A DNA stretch of 64,000 nt from Propionibacteriaceae bacterium (GCA_030532825.1 JAUNKK010000002.1:45804-109803), one strand, 5' to 3'. Shown: positions 29,179-39,900, numbered from the stretch's first letter. Made by a program: numbers and translations. Notes: generated by a model from the letters alone, not told the origin.

Positions 29179-29391
29179 TCACTTCTTGTTCTTGGCGTAC
29201 ATACGCTCGAACCGGGCCACGCGGCCTCCGGTATCGAGAATCTTCTGCTTCCCGGTGTAGAACGGGTGGCATTCGGAGCAAACGTCCGCACTCAGCGTAC
29301 CCTTCTTGGCGGTGCTACGCGTAGTGAAGGTGTTCCCACAGGTGCAGTGCACCTCGGTATCGACGTATTCGGGGTGGATGCCCTGCTTCAT
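29179..29391 (-). CDS. rpmE: 50S ribosomal protein bL31
   Basis: A 70-residue protein from ATG 29391, with AAGGAG upstream. [20 protein letters not shown], then [20 protein letters not shown] and [12 protein letters not shown]. The zinc ligands CTCG and CSECH are present, so this is the zinc-binding (C+) form. Bacteria often replace C+ L31 by a cysteine-free paralogue under Zur control when zinc is scarce; no such copy is in this window. A promoter-like element containing TGGCACAATGGC lies about 75 bases upstream. Confidence 0.96.
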   Translation of the reverse strand: MKQGIHPEYVDTEVHCTCGNTFTTRSTAKKGTLSADVCSECHPFYTGKQKILDTGGRVARFERMYAKNKK

Positions 29392-29465
29392 GTTGTTCTC
29401 CTTGGGTGTGTTTTCTCCGGGTCGCCTGAGCTGGCTGCTCGCTGGGGCGTGAACCGGCACGGCCT

Positions 29466-29496
29466 GCCATTGTGCCAGCGATTCCGCTGGATTCAA
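29466..29496 (-). promoter_or_regulatory. Candidate promoter of rpmE
   Basis: Read on the minus strand: TTGAAT (29496-29491), 16 bases, then CACAAT (29474-29469). The -10 element is inside TGGCACAATGGC (29477-29466), which occurs identically upstream of the bL37 gene. It lies between the rho stop and rpmE, at about 75 bases from the start codon. Confidence 0.45.
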
Positions 29497-29529
29497 AACG
29501 CCTGCCCGCTACTGATCCTGTCGCGCCGC

Positions 29530-31278
29530 TCAGCCCTCTTGGGCGGGTGTGGTCTTGAGGACGCTCAGCAGAAACTCGTGGTTGTTCTGGGTCTTGCGCA
29601 TCCTGGCCAAGAGCGTCTCAAGAGCCGCTTGGTCGTCCAGCCCGGACAACGCACGGCGCAACTTCCAGATGATGTTGAGCTCGTCACGTCCCAGCAACAG
29701 GTCTTCGCGGCGCGTGCCCGAAGCGTCGACATCAATGGCAGGGAAGATCCGCTTGTCGGCCAACTGACGGGCTAGGCGGAGTTCCATGTTCCCCGTGCCC
29801 TTGAACTCCTCGAAGATGACCTCGTCCATGCGCGACCCGGTCTCAATGAGCGCTGTGGCGAGGATCGTCAGCGAGCCCCCGTTCTCGATGTTTCGGGCCG
29901 CCCCGAAGAACTTCTTCGGGGGGTAGAGCGCCGCCGAGTCAACACCACCCGAGAGGATGCGCCCGGAGGCGGGCGCCGCCAGGTTATAGGCACGCCCCAG
30001 GCGGGTGATGCCATCCAACAGCACCACCACGTCGTGGCCGAGTTCGACGAGACGTTTGGCCCGTTCAATGGCGAGTTCCGCCACCACGGTGTGATCCTCA
30101 GCGGGGCGGTCAAAGGTGGAAGCGATCACCTCACCCGACACAGTGCGCTGGAAGTCCGTAACCTCTTCCGGGCGCTCATCGACCAGCACCACCATGAGAT
30201 GCACCTCGGGGTTGTTGGCGGCGATGGCGTTGGCGATGGCCTGCATGACCATAGTTTTTCCGGCCTTGGGCGGCGACACGATAAGGCCACGCTGGCCCTT
30301 CCCGATGGGGGCAACCAGGTCAATGACGCGGCCCGTGAGTTGTGTGTTCACGGTCTCCAAGCGCAGCTTCTCCTGGGGATAGAGCGGGGTGAGCTTGGCG
30401 AACTCAGCCCGCTGCTTGGCCTTGTCAGGGTCGTCGCCGTTGATGGAGTCGATACGCACGAGCGGGTTGTACTTCTCTTTCCGCTCACCCTCTTTGGGGG
30501 TACGGATGGCGCCGACGATCACGTCGCCGCGACGCAACCCAAAACGCCGCACCATGCCCATCGGAAGGTAGGCGTCGTTGGGTCCGGGCAGATAGCCCGT
30601 GGTCCGAACGAAGGCGTAGTTGTCGAGGATGTCGACGATGCCAGAAACTGCAGCCAGCACGTCATCCTCGGAGACGGTGGGTTCGTTGTCGAAGCGGTCC
30701 ATGCCTGAGCCGCCCCGGCCACGACGGTTTTGCCGATCCCGGTTGCGGCGACGCCGCCCGCGACGACCTCCCTCATTGTCCTCTTCGAAGCGGCCAGCAC
30801 CGGAACTGGCCGGCACCAACACAGGTGGATTCGTTCCGCTTGGTTGCCCCAGGGCAGCAGCGAGCCGCTCACCCACTTCCTCGTTGGTCGCCTCCTGGGC
30901 AGCACGGTCACGTTCCTTGTTCCGTTCGCGGCGGCGGCGGTTACGGCTGATGCCCTCGTTCTCGGAGCGCGTCGCGTTAGCCTGCGGCGCCTCAGACGTA
31001 GTTTCGGCCACCGCTTGCTCGGCTTTTGCTGGTGTAACAGGGGGTGCCTCCACCGGCAGCGGCTCCACGGGAAGCGGCTCCGGCGCTGGTCGCCGCAGCG
31101 TCCGCCCCTGACGGGTGGAGGGCTCGGTCTTCAGGGGTTGGAAAGAGCCTCCCGAGATGGCGGCGATGAGTTCGCCCTTGCGCATCGTCGAGGTGCCCTT
31201 GATGCCCATCGCAGCGGCCATCTTCTTCAGCTCGGGGAGCCTAAGATCCGCCAGGGAGTTGGAACCGGATTCGGTCAC
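29530..31278 (-). CDS. rho: Transcription termination factor Rho
   Basis: A 582-residue protein from GTG 31278. N-terminal Rho_N segment [20 protein letters not shown], then an actinobacterial insertion of about 150 residues rich in Arg, Asn, Glu and Gly ([33 protein letters not shown]). The RNA-binding domain has [20 protein letters not shown]. The hexameric ATPase has Walker A SPPKAGKT, Walker [19 protein letters not shown] and the Q/R-loops. Rho is an RNA-dependent helicase that ends transcription. Its leader carries hairpins described separately. Confidence 0.97.
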   Translation of the reverse strand: MTESGSNSLADLRLPELKKMAAAMGIKGTSTMRKGELIAAISGGSFQPLKTEPSTRQGRTLRRPAPEPLPVEPLPVEAPPVTPAKAEQAVAETTSEAPQANATRSENEGISRNRRRRERNKERDRAAQEATNEEVGERLAAALGQPSGTNPPVLVPASSGAGRFEEDNEGGRRGRRRRNRDRQNRRGRGGSGMDRFDNEPTVSEDDVLAAVSGIVDILDNYAFVRTTGYLPGPNDAYLPMGMVRRFGLRRGDVIVGAIRTPKEGERKEKYNPLVRIDSINGDDPDKAKQRAEFAKLTPLYPQEKLRLETVNTQLTGRVIDLVAPIGKGQRGLIVSPPKAGKTMVMQAIANAIAANNPEVHLMVVLVDERPEEVTDFQRTVSGEVIASTFDRPAEDHTVVAELAIERAKRLVELGHDVVVLLDGITRLGRAYNLAAPASGRILSGGVDSAALYPPKKFFGAARNIENGGSLTILATALIETGSRMDEVIFEEFKGTGNMELRLARQLADKRIFPAIDVDASGTRREDLLLGRDELNIIWKLRRALSGLDDQAALETLLARMRKTQNNHEFLLSVLKTTPAQEG

Positions 31279-31305
31279 GGTTTACCTTTCCTTGCTCAGG
31301 AAACC
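31279..31305 (-). promoter_or_regulatory. Rho leader hairpin over the ribosome binding site
   Basis: On the minus strand GGTTTCCTGAGCAAGGAAAG continues to AAACC just before the rho GTG. TTTCCT (31303-31298) can pair with AGGAAA (31292-31287), and GGTTT (31305-31301) with AAACC (31283-31279). The AAGGAAAGG in this segment is the likely Shine-Dalgarno sequence, so the fold would hide it. Regulation is inferred and not tested. Confidence 0.35.
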
Positions 31306-31466
31306 GGCGAGAGAAAAGTACAGCCGGTGAAGTGTCTCATCACGGCGCTCAGTACACGGTGGGATGGAAACTTCCACCGGCGCCAATCATGACTTACGTA
31401 GAGCGTAGCACGGTCAGCCTCAAATGGCACGACGCCGCTCGTCAAACGTGCACTTCACTTTATCCA

Positions 31467-31486
31467 AGCCCCAACTGGTCGGGGCT
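31467..31486 (-). terminator. Weak hairpin in the thrB-rho interval
   Basis: AGCCCC and GGGGCT (31467-31472 with 31481-31486) form a 6-bp stem with an 8-base loop, about 45 bases after the thrB stop on the minus strand. No U-run follows. The 252-base thrB-rho interval holds this, a CGGTGG/CCACCG hairpin (31357-31379) and the rho leader, but no gene I can support. Confidence 0.3.
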
Positions 31487-31530
31487 GCTATCGACGTCTC
31501 GAAAGACCCGACAGTGGGTAACGGGGCTGC

Positions 31531-32439
31531 TCAGGCACCGGTCCTACCGTCGGGAAGCCGGCACAAGGTTGTCCCTTCACCGATGCCGAGATCACAACAG
31601 CGAAAACCCTCGTGAGTGACGGCATTAGCGGCCGCAAGCTGCTCAGTTGTCCCCACGGCAAAGACCGTGGGTCCCGCACCCGAGATAGTGGCTGCGACGC
31701 CCTGAGCACGCAGCGACTCCATCAACTGCCACGAACTCGGCATGAGTTCCGCGCGATAGAACTGGTGGATGCGGTCTGCCGTGGCCGCTAGTAGCAATTC
31801 GGGACGCTGTTCGAGCGCAATGGGAAGGGCCGCAGCTCTGATGGCTTGACTCACAGCATCGCTCCGCGGCACCACTTGGGGCAGTACTGCCCGGGCTCCC
31901 GAGGTCCGGACCTCCAAATCGGGCACATAGGCTAGACAGCGCAACCCTGGAGTGAGCTGTAGCCGGACCAATTCCACGCGATGGTCCTCAAGCCAGGCGA
32001 GGATCGCTCCCCCCCATACTGCCGCTCCAGCATTGTCTGGGTGGCCTTCCAGCAGGCTCGCGATGCGGGTGATCTCAACGCGGTCAAGTTCCCGTCCGGG
32101 GAAGGCAATCCCGTGCGCGAAGGCGCATCCGGCGGCGATGGCCGCGGCCGATGAGCCGAGCCCTCGCGAATGCGGGATGGTGTTCTGCGCCGTCAGCTTC
32201 ATCCCCTCGGGGGCGGCCACCCCCCATTCCCGCAAAGTATGAAGGAGCGCGGCGATCACTAAGTGTGACTCGTCGCGAGGCACCTGGTGTGCTCCTTCTC
32301 CCGTGACGTGGATCCCCAGCCCAGCAGGCTCGCCGACCTCAAGCGTGAGTTCGTCGTACCAGTCGACTGCCAGCCCCACGCAGTCAAACCCCGAGCCAAG
32401 GTTCGCCGTCGTGGCAGGGACCCTAACCCGGAGCCTCAC
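31531..32439 (-). CDS. thrB: Homoserine kinase
   Basis: A 302-residue GHMP kinase from GTG 32439, overlapping the hom stop by GTGA. MRLRVRVPATTANLGSGFDC is the family start, the ATP loop is RGLGSSAAAIAAGCAFAHG, and SGAGPTVFAVG is motif 3. It phosphorylates homoserine toward threonine. The gene closes a lysA-hom-thrB run on the minus strand; threonine synthase is not in the window. Confidence 0.95.
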   Translation of the reverse strand: MRLRVRVPATTANLGSGFDCVGLAVDWYDELTLEVGEPAGLGIHVTGEGAHQVPRDESHLVIAALLHTLREWGVAAPEGMKLTAQNTIPHSRGLGSSAAAIAAGCAFAHGIAFPGRELDRVEITRIASLLEGHPDNAGAAVWGGAILAWLEDHRVELVRLQLTPGLRCLAYVPDLEVRTSGARAVLPQVVPRSDAVSQAIRAAALPIALEQRPELLLAATADRIHQFYRAELMPSSWQLMESLRAQGVAATISGAGPTVFAVGTTEQLAAANAVTHEGFRCCDLGIGEGTTLCRLPDGRTGA

Positions 32440-33749
32440 TGGCCCTCGATACGCATGTAGTCAATGGCGTCCCCGATAAACGGCGCCTTCTTCAAGGCGG
32501 CCACAACCGCCTGTAGGTCGGACTCCTTAGCTTCATGGGTCATAAAATTCAGGTTCGCGGTAAACCCGTCGGTGCGTCCCAGCCCGTCGAGATATGACTG
32601 CTGGCAGGTTTGGAGGGACACCTGGTTCTCACCGAACACGGTGGCGCATTTGGCGAGCACCCCGGGCTTGTCCTCGACCTGGAAGCGGATGTAGTAGTGG
32701 CCTGTGGCGTCGCCGATGGGCGCGACACCTCGTTTGGTGTACCCGGTGCCCAAGTGGGAAGCCGTCTGCCGAACCCGGTTTCTGGCCACCGTAACGACGT
32801 CCCCCATGACAGCCGATGCCGTGGGGGCCCCGCCGGCGCCTTGGCCGAGGAACATCAACTGGCCGGCCTCAACCGACTCGACGAAGATGGCATTGTAGGC
32901 ACCAGAAACCGATGCCAGCGGGTGAGTCTTGGGGACCATAGCGGGATGAACCTTGACGATCACCCGATCGTCTTCAGTGATCTTCGCCACTGCAAGTAGC
33001 TTGACGACGCAACCCATCTTGTCCGCCGCCAGGATGTCGTCCTCAGTAACGTGGGATATCCCTTCGCAGAACACCTCTGAACTGTGGACCTCGGTATGAA
33101 ACGCCAGCCCCGCCAGGATCGCTGCCTTCGCCGCGGCGTCGTGGCCCTCAATATCGGCCGTGGGATCCGCCTCAGCGAAGCCGAGTTCCTGAGCCTGGCG
33201 CAGCGCGACCTCGAAGCTCAGGTGATTGGTAGTCATCTGATCAAGGATGTAGTTAGTGGTGCCATTGACGATGCCCATGACCGTCCGGATCTCGTCGCCG
33301 ACCAGAGACTCCCGCAGGGGCCGGATGATCGGGATGGCGCCGGCCACAGCCGCCTCGTAGTAGAGGTCGACCCCGTTGGCCTGGGCCGTAGCGCTGAGTT
33401 GGGCAAGATCCTCGGCGAGCAAGGCCTTGTTAGCCGTGATCACCGAGGCTCCCGCGTTCATGGCTTTGGTCAGCAGCGATCGGGCAGGTTCAATGCCTCC
33501 GATGACCTCGACCACCAAGTCCAGATCACCGCGTGAAACCAGCGCCTCGACATCGGTAGTGAACAAGGACGGGTCGATACCAGGACGCTCCACATCCAGG
33601 CGCCTCACGCCGATCCCGACGAGTTCTAGGGGACGCCCGATCCGTTGCCGCAGCGGCTCGGCTTCATTCGTGATGATCCTGGCCACTTGAGACCCAACCA
33701 CACCCGCGCCGAGCAGCGCCACCTTCAAGGGTGCTTTGCTGTCTGCCAT
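32436..33749 (-). CDS. hom: Homoserine dehydrogenase
   Basis: A 437-residue protein. I chose ATG 33749 because GGGGAG lies just upstream; GTG 33755 overlaps the lysA stop and is an alternative. LKVALLGAGVVGSQVARI binds NAD(P), the catalytic part has GGIEPARSLLTKAMNAGASV, ANKALLAE and GIVNGTTNYILDQM, and the C-terminus is an ACT domain (YYIRFQVEDKPGVLAKCATV) that usually gives threonine feedback. It reduces aspartate semialdehyde to homoserine. Confidence 0.95.
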   Translation of the reverse strand: MADSKAPLKVALLGAGVVGSQVARIITNEAEPLRQRIGRPLELVGIGVRRLDVERPGIDPSLFTTDVEALVSRGDLDLVVEVIGGIEPARSLLTKAMNAGASVITANKALLAEDLAQLSATAQANGVDLYYEAAVAGAIPIIRPLRESLVGDEIRTVMGIVNGTTNYILDQMTTNHLSFEVALRQAQELGFAEADPTADIEGHDAAAKAAILAGLAFHTEVHSSEVFCEGISHVTEDDILAADKMGCVVKLLAVAKITEDDRVIVKVHPAMVPKTHPLASVSGAYNAIFVESVEAGQLMFLGQGAGGAPTASAVMGDVVTVARNRVRQTASHLGTGYTKRGVAPIGDATGHYYIRFQVEDKPGVLAKCATVFGENQVSLQTCQQSYLDGLGRTDGFTANLNFMTHEAKESDLQAVVAALKKAPFIGDAIDYMRIEGQ

Positions 33750-33751
33750 CG

Positions 33752-35155
33752 TCACTCCCCTACATCCAGTCGCATCAGATCATCCAACGTTTCCCGCCGT
33801 AGGAGGATGCGGGTCTCTCCGCGGCGCACCGCCAGCAGGGGCGGCTTCGTGAGTTGATTGTAGTTACTCGCCATCGAACGCGAATAGGCCCCGGATCCAG
33901 GCACCGCAATCAAGTCACCAGGGGCGATGTCTCGAGGCAGGAACACGTCGCGAATCAGGATATCGCCCCCCTCACAGTGCTTGCCGACGACCCGCGCCAG
34001 CATCGGCTCAGCCTGAGAGACGCGGTTCGCCAGGGCGCAGGAATACTCGGCGGCATACAGGGCAGGGCGAATATTGTCGCTCATCCCCCCATCCACCGAG
34101 ACATAGGTGCGGGCACGTCCGGACTCCAGCTCGACGACCTTCACGGTACCGACCTCATACAGGGCCACCCCAGCCGGACCGCAGATGGCACGTCCAGGCT
34201 CAATGCTGAGTTCCGGGCGCGCTAGGCCGAAGCCACGACACTCGTGGGTGAGGATCTCCTCAAACGCCTGCGCAAGCTCAGCTGTCGGCTTCGGGCGATC
34301 CGCCTCGGTATAGGCGATGCCGAAACCGCCCCCCAGGTCCAGTTCCGCAAGCTCGACGCCTGTAGCCGTGCGGAACTGGTCTGCCAGCCGGAGCGTGCGG
34401 CGAATGGCCACCTCGAAACCGTGGGTCTCGAAGATCTGGGAGCCGATGTGGCTATGAATCCCCCGGAGTTCGATGACGGGGGATGATTGGCAACGCACCA
34501 AGGCCGCCAGAGCATGCCCTCCGAGAATCGACAGACCGAACTTCTGATCCTCGTGGGCCGTAGCGATGTACTCATGAGTGTGGGCCTCCACGCCTGTCGT
34601 GACACGAACCAGCACCTGGGCCGTATTGCCGATGTCACGGCAGGCCGCCTCGATTCGGTCGATCTCGTGAAATGAGTCGACGATGATGCGCCCCACTCCC
34701 TGCGCTAGGGCAAAACGAATCTCAGCCTCCGATTTGTTATTGCCATGGAACCCGAGGCGCTCGGCGGGCATCCCACCCGCCAAGGCGATCTTCATCTCCC
34801 CCATCGTGGTGACATCCAGGCACAATCCCTCCTCGGCCACCCAGCGCGCAACCGAGCGGGTCAGCAGGGCCTTGCCCGCGTAGTAGATTTTCCAGTCTTT
34901 GAAGCTGTCCCGGAACTCGCGGGCCCGTGCTCGCAGGTCCTCCTCGTCCAGAACATAGGCTGGGGTTCCGTGTTCGCCTGCCAGCTCCGGCAGGGCCACA
35001 CCCCCGATGGTGATCCGGCCGTGCTCATCACGATGGGCCCCCTTCGGCCAGAGTTCCGGCCGCAGCACGTTGAAGTCCTCAGGGACCGAAAGCCACTGGG
35101 GCCCAGCTTGGGCAACGTCCGCGTGAATCGAACCCGCAATGTGAGCATGCGTCAT
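33752..35155 (-). CDS. lysA: Diaminopimelate decarboxylase
   Basis: A 467-residue protein from ATG 35155; a longer in-frame reading runs across the tRNA-Arg gene and is rejected. The PLP lysine is in IYYAGKALLTRSVARWV, with HIGSQIFETHGFE, ELDLGGGFGIAYTE, VDGGMSDNIRPALYAAEYS and KHCEGGDIL. It decarboxylates meso-DAP to lysine. The motif that normally reads CESGD here reads CEGGD; cysteine, glutamate and aspartate are kept, so activity is still expected. It is the first gene of lysA-hom-thrB. Confidence 0.94.
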   Translation of the reverse strand: MTHAHIAGSIHADVAQAGPQWLSVPEDFNVLRPELWPKGAHRDEHGRITIGGVALPELAGEHGTPAYVLDEEDLRARAREFRDSFKDWKIYYAGKALLTRSVARWVAEEGLCLDVTTMGEMKIALAGGMPAERLGFHGNNKSEAEIRFALAQGVGRIIVDSFHEIDRIEAACRDIGNTAQVLVRVTTGVEAHTHEYIATAHEDQKFGLSILGGHALAALVRCQSSPVIELRGIHSHIGSQIFETHGFEVAIRRTLRLADQFRTATGVELAELDLGGGFGIAYTEADRPKPTAELAQAFEEILTHECRGFGLARPELSIEPGRAICGPAGVALYEVGTVKVVELESGRARTYVSVDGGMSDNIRPALYAAEYSCALANRVSQAEPMLARVVGKHCEGGDILIRDVFLPRDIAPGDLIAVPGSGAYSRSMASNYNQLTKPPLLAVRRGETRILLRRETLDDLMRLDVGE

Positions 35156-35304
35156 GACCCAACAGCTTGCCAGAGCGGCCCGAGCCGATAAAACTCCGCG
35201 TACGGGCGAGGTCGTCTCAAGGCACGGTGAGACAAACCCGTTCCAGGTCCGGAGTCGGATTGCGGGCTTTGTTCGGGTTCGTGCTAGCCTTTCTGCTCGG
35301 TACG

Positions 35305-35376
35305 GCCCCCGTAGCTCAGGGGATAGAGCACCGCCCTCCGGAGGCGGGTGCCGAGGTTCGAATCCTCGCGGGGGCG
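35305..35376 (+). tRNA. tRNA-Arg (anticodon CCG)
   Basis: A 72-base cloverleaf without encoded CCA. Acceptor GCCCCCG pairs with CGGGGGC, D arm GCTCAGGGGATAGAGC, anticodon stem CCGCC/GGCGG around CTCCGGA giving anticodon CCG for codon CGG, and T arm CGAGGTTCGAATCCTCG. It is divergent from lysA and precedes the GT87-like gene on the same strand. Confidence 0.95.
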
Positions 35377-35424
35377 CCGATACTCCACCATCGCCGGTCA
35401 CGCCCGAGCCTGAGGGGGTCGTGC

Positions 35425-36906
35425 TTGTCAGTCAAGTCTGTCTCCCCCAACGCCAGCATTAGAAGACTCGTCTGGGGCGTCAGCCTCCTCGTGCTTTTTC
35501 TAGCAACCCGACTGTTGAACACATGGCTCTGGCAGATCCCATCCGTGACTTTCGTCCAAAACGATGTGTCCTACTACGGTTTCTGGCTCTGGTGCTTGTT
35601 CGGCGATGGGGCTGCCGACGAACGGTGCGCGACCGCCCTGGCAGGCCCCGGCATCATGACGGAATATCCTCTGCCCGCCGTCTGGTTCCTCGAAGTGCTG
35701 TACACGCTGGGCAGCGGCGCCCCGCCGTGGCTTCCCTGGGCCATCCTAGGTGGCCTCACCGTTGCCGCTTACGCGGCCCTGTCGCTGTGGCGCTCCCGTC
35801 CCCATCTTGCAAAACTAGTGGTGGGCGCTACCCTCGGCTCTGCGATTCTGCTGTGGTTCTGCGCCGCGCTGCCGATGCGCTCGACTGCCTTCGCAACGTG
35901 GCTGCCGGTATTCGCGCTGACCATGCTGTTGCTCGATGCAACGGTAACGTTCTTGCTCTTTCGACACGGCACGATCAGTGCGACTCTGTTCTGGATTGTG
36001 TTCATTGGGGCCTGCGGGCCGATCGTCTGGTTCAGGTTCGATATCCTCACGGCTGCCGCTGTGGCCATCGCCTGTCTCTGGTTGATCCGTTATCCCTTCG
36101 CCTCTGGGGCCCTGATTGGGATCGGCGCCAGCGTCAAGCTGTGGCCGGCTCTGCTGATCGCTCCCATGGCGGCCCCCAATCCTCGAGCCAGTGGAAACAA
36201 GCGGCTCATCGGTTTCCTGGTGACCGGCCTGTCGCTGGGGTTGGCTTCCCTTTTAATCGGAGGTTGGGCCCGATCTGTGTCTCCCATCGAATGGCAGTCT
36301 CATCGTGGCCTACAGATGGAGTCGGTGCCCGCGACGCCCCTGTTATTCCTGCGCGCCTTCACCCACGAAGGAGCGTGGGAAGTGAAGCTCAGCGAATACA
36401 ACGCCATTGAGTTGTTCGGACCTGGAGCCTCAACCCTGCTTACAGTTTCCACGCTGCTCACTGCTGGATCACTCGTCCTGACTGGACTCCTCACCTGGCG
36501 TCTGTTCAAGAACCGCAACGCCCCCGACCAGCAAACCGAAGCCATCCTGCTCGTCGTGCTCGCCGTGGTGCTAGCCACCATCATCGCTAACAAGACTCTT
36601 TCAACCCAGTACGTGCAGTGGTTGGCTGGCCCATTCGCCGCGCTGCTCGCCTTGGCCCCCAGCAAGGCCATGAGGCGTGCTCGGCGTGTGCTCACCGTCG
36701 GCCTGGTGATCGTCGCTGTCTTGACGCAGTACACCTACCCCTGGGGAACCCATGGGATCATGGCTCTGCCCTATGCCTCGGGATTCGAGACCTCAACCCT
36801 GATCGTACGCAACATCTTGCTGGTTCTGCTGATGGGTTTCACGTCCGGACTCGCTTGGCGCGCGTCCGCCACCGGAAACCAGACCTCATCGGAGGAAGTT
36901 CGCTAA
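35425..36906 (+). CDS. GT87-like polytopic glycosyltransferase (DUF2029)
   Basis: A 493-residue membrane protein. I chose TTG 35425, with GAGGGGG before it; longer readings include the tRNA. After a basic start (VKSVSPNASIRRLVW) there are about ten membrane segments. The acidic first loop NDVSYYGFWLWC, EYPLPAVWFLEVLYTLG and the GIGASVKLWPALLIAPMA segment match the GT-C mannosyltransferase pattern of GT87, which uses polyprenyl-phosphate mannose for cell-envelope glycans. Donor and acceptor are not known. It ends 81 bases before kgd. Confidence 0.7.
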   Translation: MSVKSVSPNASIRRLVWGVSLLVLFLATRLLNTWLWQIPSVTFVQNDVSYYGFWLWCLFGDGAADERCATALAGPGIMTEYPLPAVWFLEVLYTLGSGAPPWLPWAILGGLTVAAYAALSLWRSRPHLAKLVVGATLGSAILLWFCAALPMRSTAFATWLPVFALTMLLLDATVTFLLFRHGTISATLFWIVFIGACGPIVWFRFDILTAAAVAIACLWLIRYPFASGALIGIGASVKLWPALLIAPMAAPNPRASGNKRLIGFLVTGLSLGLASLLIGGWARSVSPIEWQSHRGLQMESVPATPLLFLRAFTHEGAWEVKLSEYNAIELFGPGASTLLTVSTLLTAGSLVLTGLLTWRLFKNRNAPDQQTEAILLVVLAVVLATIIANKTLSTQYVQWLAGPFAALLALAPSKAMRRARRVLTVGLVIVAVLTQYTYPWGTHGIMALPYASGFETSTLIVRNILLVLLMGFTSGLAWRASATGNQTSSEEVR

Positions 36907-36987
36907 GCTGACGGCTGGGCGACGAAGCCTGCCGCCCGCTCTCAGTAGTCTCACGTTAGGGGATAGTGGCGCAAGCCGCTGGCTAAG

Positions 36988-39900
36988 ATGTCGACACCTG
37001 ATCCAACCGATGCCTTCGGGGCAAATTCCTGGCTGATCGATGAGAAACGAGAAGAATGGCAGCGGGATCCCAACTCCGTGGATGCCGCTTGGCAGGCTTT
37101 CTTCGCTGCTGAGCCGCGTCAGGCAGAATCCCCCGCTCCGCGCCAGCCATCCGCTTCCCCGCAGTCCGAACCGAAGGCGCGAGCGCCGCGCGTCGCCAGC
37201 AGCCAGCCGACGGTCGAGTCGGTGCAGCCAACCACGGAATCCCCGGCTAGTCCCGGAACCGGCGCTGGCTTGTCAGCCAACGCCCCAAACCCGTCATTGC
37301 GACCCGCCCCAAGCGGCGTTGCCCCCCGGCTGACCGTGCTCCGCGGGGCGCCGATGCGCACCGCCAAGAACATGGATGCCTCGTTGAGCGTGCCCACTGC
37401 AACATCAGTGCGGTCCGTGCCCATGAAGTTGGTCATCGACCAGCGCACGGCCATCAACGCCTTTCTGAAGTCATCCAAGGGCGGGAAGATCAGCTTTACG
37501 CATCTGATCGCCTTCGCGATGGTGCAGGCATTGCGCGCCGTACCTGCCATGAACAACGCATTCAGCGTGATCGACGGCAAACCCACACTTGTGGAGAACC
37601 AGACCATCAACCTTGGCATCGCCATCGACCTACAAAAACCTGATGGCACCCGGCAACTACTGGTCCCGAACATCAAAGCGTGCGAAAACCTGAACTTTGC
37701 CCAGTTCTGGGCCGACTATGAGCAGTTGGTCTCCCGCACCCGCCGCGGAGATCTGACCGTGGACGATTTCGCCGGCACTACCGCCACCATCACGAACCCC
37801 GGCGGCATCGGCACAAACCACTCCGTGCCTCGTCTCATGACGGGTCAGGGTCTGATCCTCGGTGTCGGCAGTATCGACTATCCCGCCGAATTCCAAGGCA
37901 CCTCGTTGTCGCGCGTCAATGATCTTGGCGTTTCCAAAATCACGACCCTGACCTCCACCTACGATCACCGCATCATTCAGGGTGCCCAGTCTGGTGAGTT
38001 CCTCAAGGTGCTCCACGAGCTCCTCCTCGGCGGCGACGATTTCTACGACAAGATCTTCGAGGCTCTCCGCATTCCTTACGAGCCCCTGCGCTGGAGCCTG
38101 GACATCTCCGCCCACCGCGCCAATCAGGTCACCAAGCAGCGCCGGGTCTTGGAGCTCATCAACTCTTACCGCTCGGTGGGTCACCTAGTCGCCGACACTG
38201 ATCCGCTGGAATACCGGCAGCGTTCCCACGAAGATCTGCGCTTGGAAACCCACGGTCTGTCTATTTGGGACCTTGACCGTGAGTTTGCCGTCGGAACCTT
38301 CGGTGGGGAACGCCGCGTGTACCGGAGCCTGCGGGAAATCCTCGGCATCCTTCAGGAATCCTATTGCCGCACCCTCGCGGTGGAGTACATGCATATCGCG
38401 GACCCACGGCAACGAGAGTGGTTCCAGGATCGTATTGAAGTACCGCGGCAACCCCTCACACACGACGAGCATATGCATGCCCTCGACAAACTCAACGAAG
38501 CCGAGGTCTTCGAGACCTTCCTCCAGACCAAGTTCGTGGGGCAGAAGCGCTTCTCGCTGGAGGGTGGTGAGTCAGTGATCGTGCTCCTTGACGAAGTCTG
38601 CCAGCAAGCGGCAGCCACGCAGCTGGATGAGGTGTGCATCGGGATGCCACACCGTGGTCGGCTGAACGTTCTGGCAAACATCGTGGGCAAGAAGTATGCC
38701 CAGATCTTCCAGGAGTTCGACGGCACGATCGACGTCTCCGGCACAGGTGACGTCAAATACCACCTCGGCTCGGAAGGTGAGTTCGTTGCCAGTAACGGGG
38801 CAACCATCAAGACCTCCGTAGCAGCGAATCCGTCACACCTGGAGGCGGTCAACCCTGTTTTGCAGGGAATAGCCCGTGCCAAGCAGGACATGATCGGAGA
38901 CGACGACTTCCCCGTGCTTCCCATCCTGCTCCACGGGGACGCCGCATTCTCTGGGCAGGGCGTAGTCTTCGAGACCCTGCAAATGAGTCAACTGCGCGGC
39001 TATAAGACGGGCGGCACTATCCACGTCGTCGTCAACAACCAGGTGGGCTTCACCACGGCCCCCATCGAATCCCGTTCTTCCACCTATTGCACCGACGTGG
39101 CCAAGGCGATCGCGGCGCCAGTGCTGCATGTCAATGGCGATGATCCCGACTCTTGCATCCGGGCCGCCCGCATCGCGTTCGCCTATCGTGAGCGTTTCCA
39201 CAAAGATGTCGTCATCGACCTGGTCTGTTATCGCCGCCGCGGTCATAACGAGGGTGACGATCCCAGTTTCACCCAGCCGAGGATGTACGACCTCATCGAG
39301 CAGAAACGTTCGGTTCGGCGGCTTTACACTGCAGCGTTGATCGGACGCGGCGATATCTCCATGACGGACGCCGAGGACGTGGTGAACAAATTCCGGGAAC
39401 GCCTGGAAAACGTATTCAAAGAGGTGCGCGACGCCAAATATGCCAGCGTCGTGGCCGAAGAGTACACCCGGGTCCCCTACTACCCGCCCAAGCAGGAACA
39501 GCGTCTGACCGCGATCACACCGGAGATGATGCAGCGGATCAGCGAGGTGCACACCGTCCTGCCCCCAGGCTTCACCCCGCATCCCAAAGTGCTTCCTCAG
39601 TTGGAGCGGCGGGCCGAACAGATCCTCAATGGTCCTATCGACTGGGCCACGGCAGAACTGCTGGCCATTGGGTCATTGCTCATGGAGGGCCGCCCGGTCC
39701 GCCTGGCGGGGCAGGATTCTCGGAGGGGCACTTTCTCGCAGCGCTTCGCCGCCATCGTGGACCGCATCACCAACGAAGCTTGGGTGCCGTTGAAACATCT
39801 CTCAGATGATCAGGCCACCTTTGACGTCTTTGACTCGCTACTCAGCGAGTACGCCGCCCTTGGCTTTGAATACGGGTATTCCGTTGCCCGACCCGATGCT

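Noticed and set aside
33752..35401. Longer lysA reading that starts at 35401
   Set aside because: It crosses the tRNA-Arg gene antisense and adds residues unlike the family; ATG 35155 gives a normal length.
35167..36906. Longer reading of the GT87-like gene from 35167
   Set aside because: It would translate through the tRNA-Arg gene; TTG 35425 has a ribosome binding site after the tRNA.
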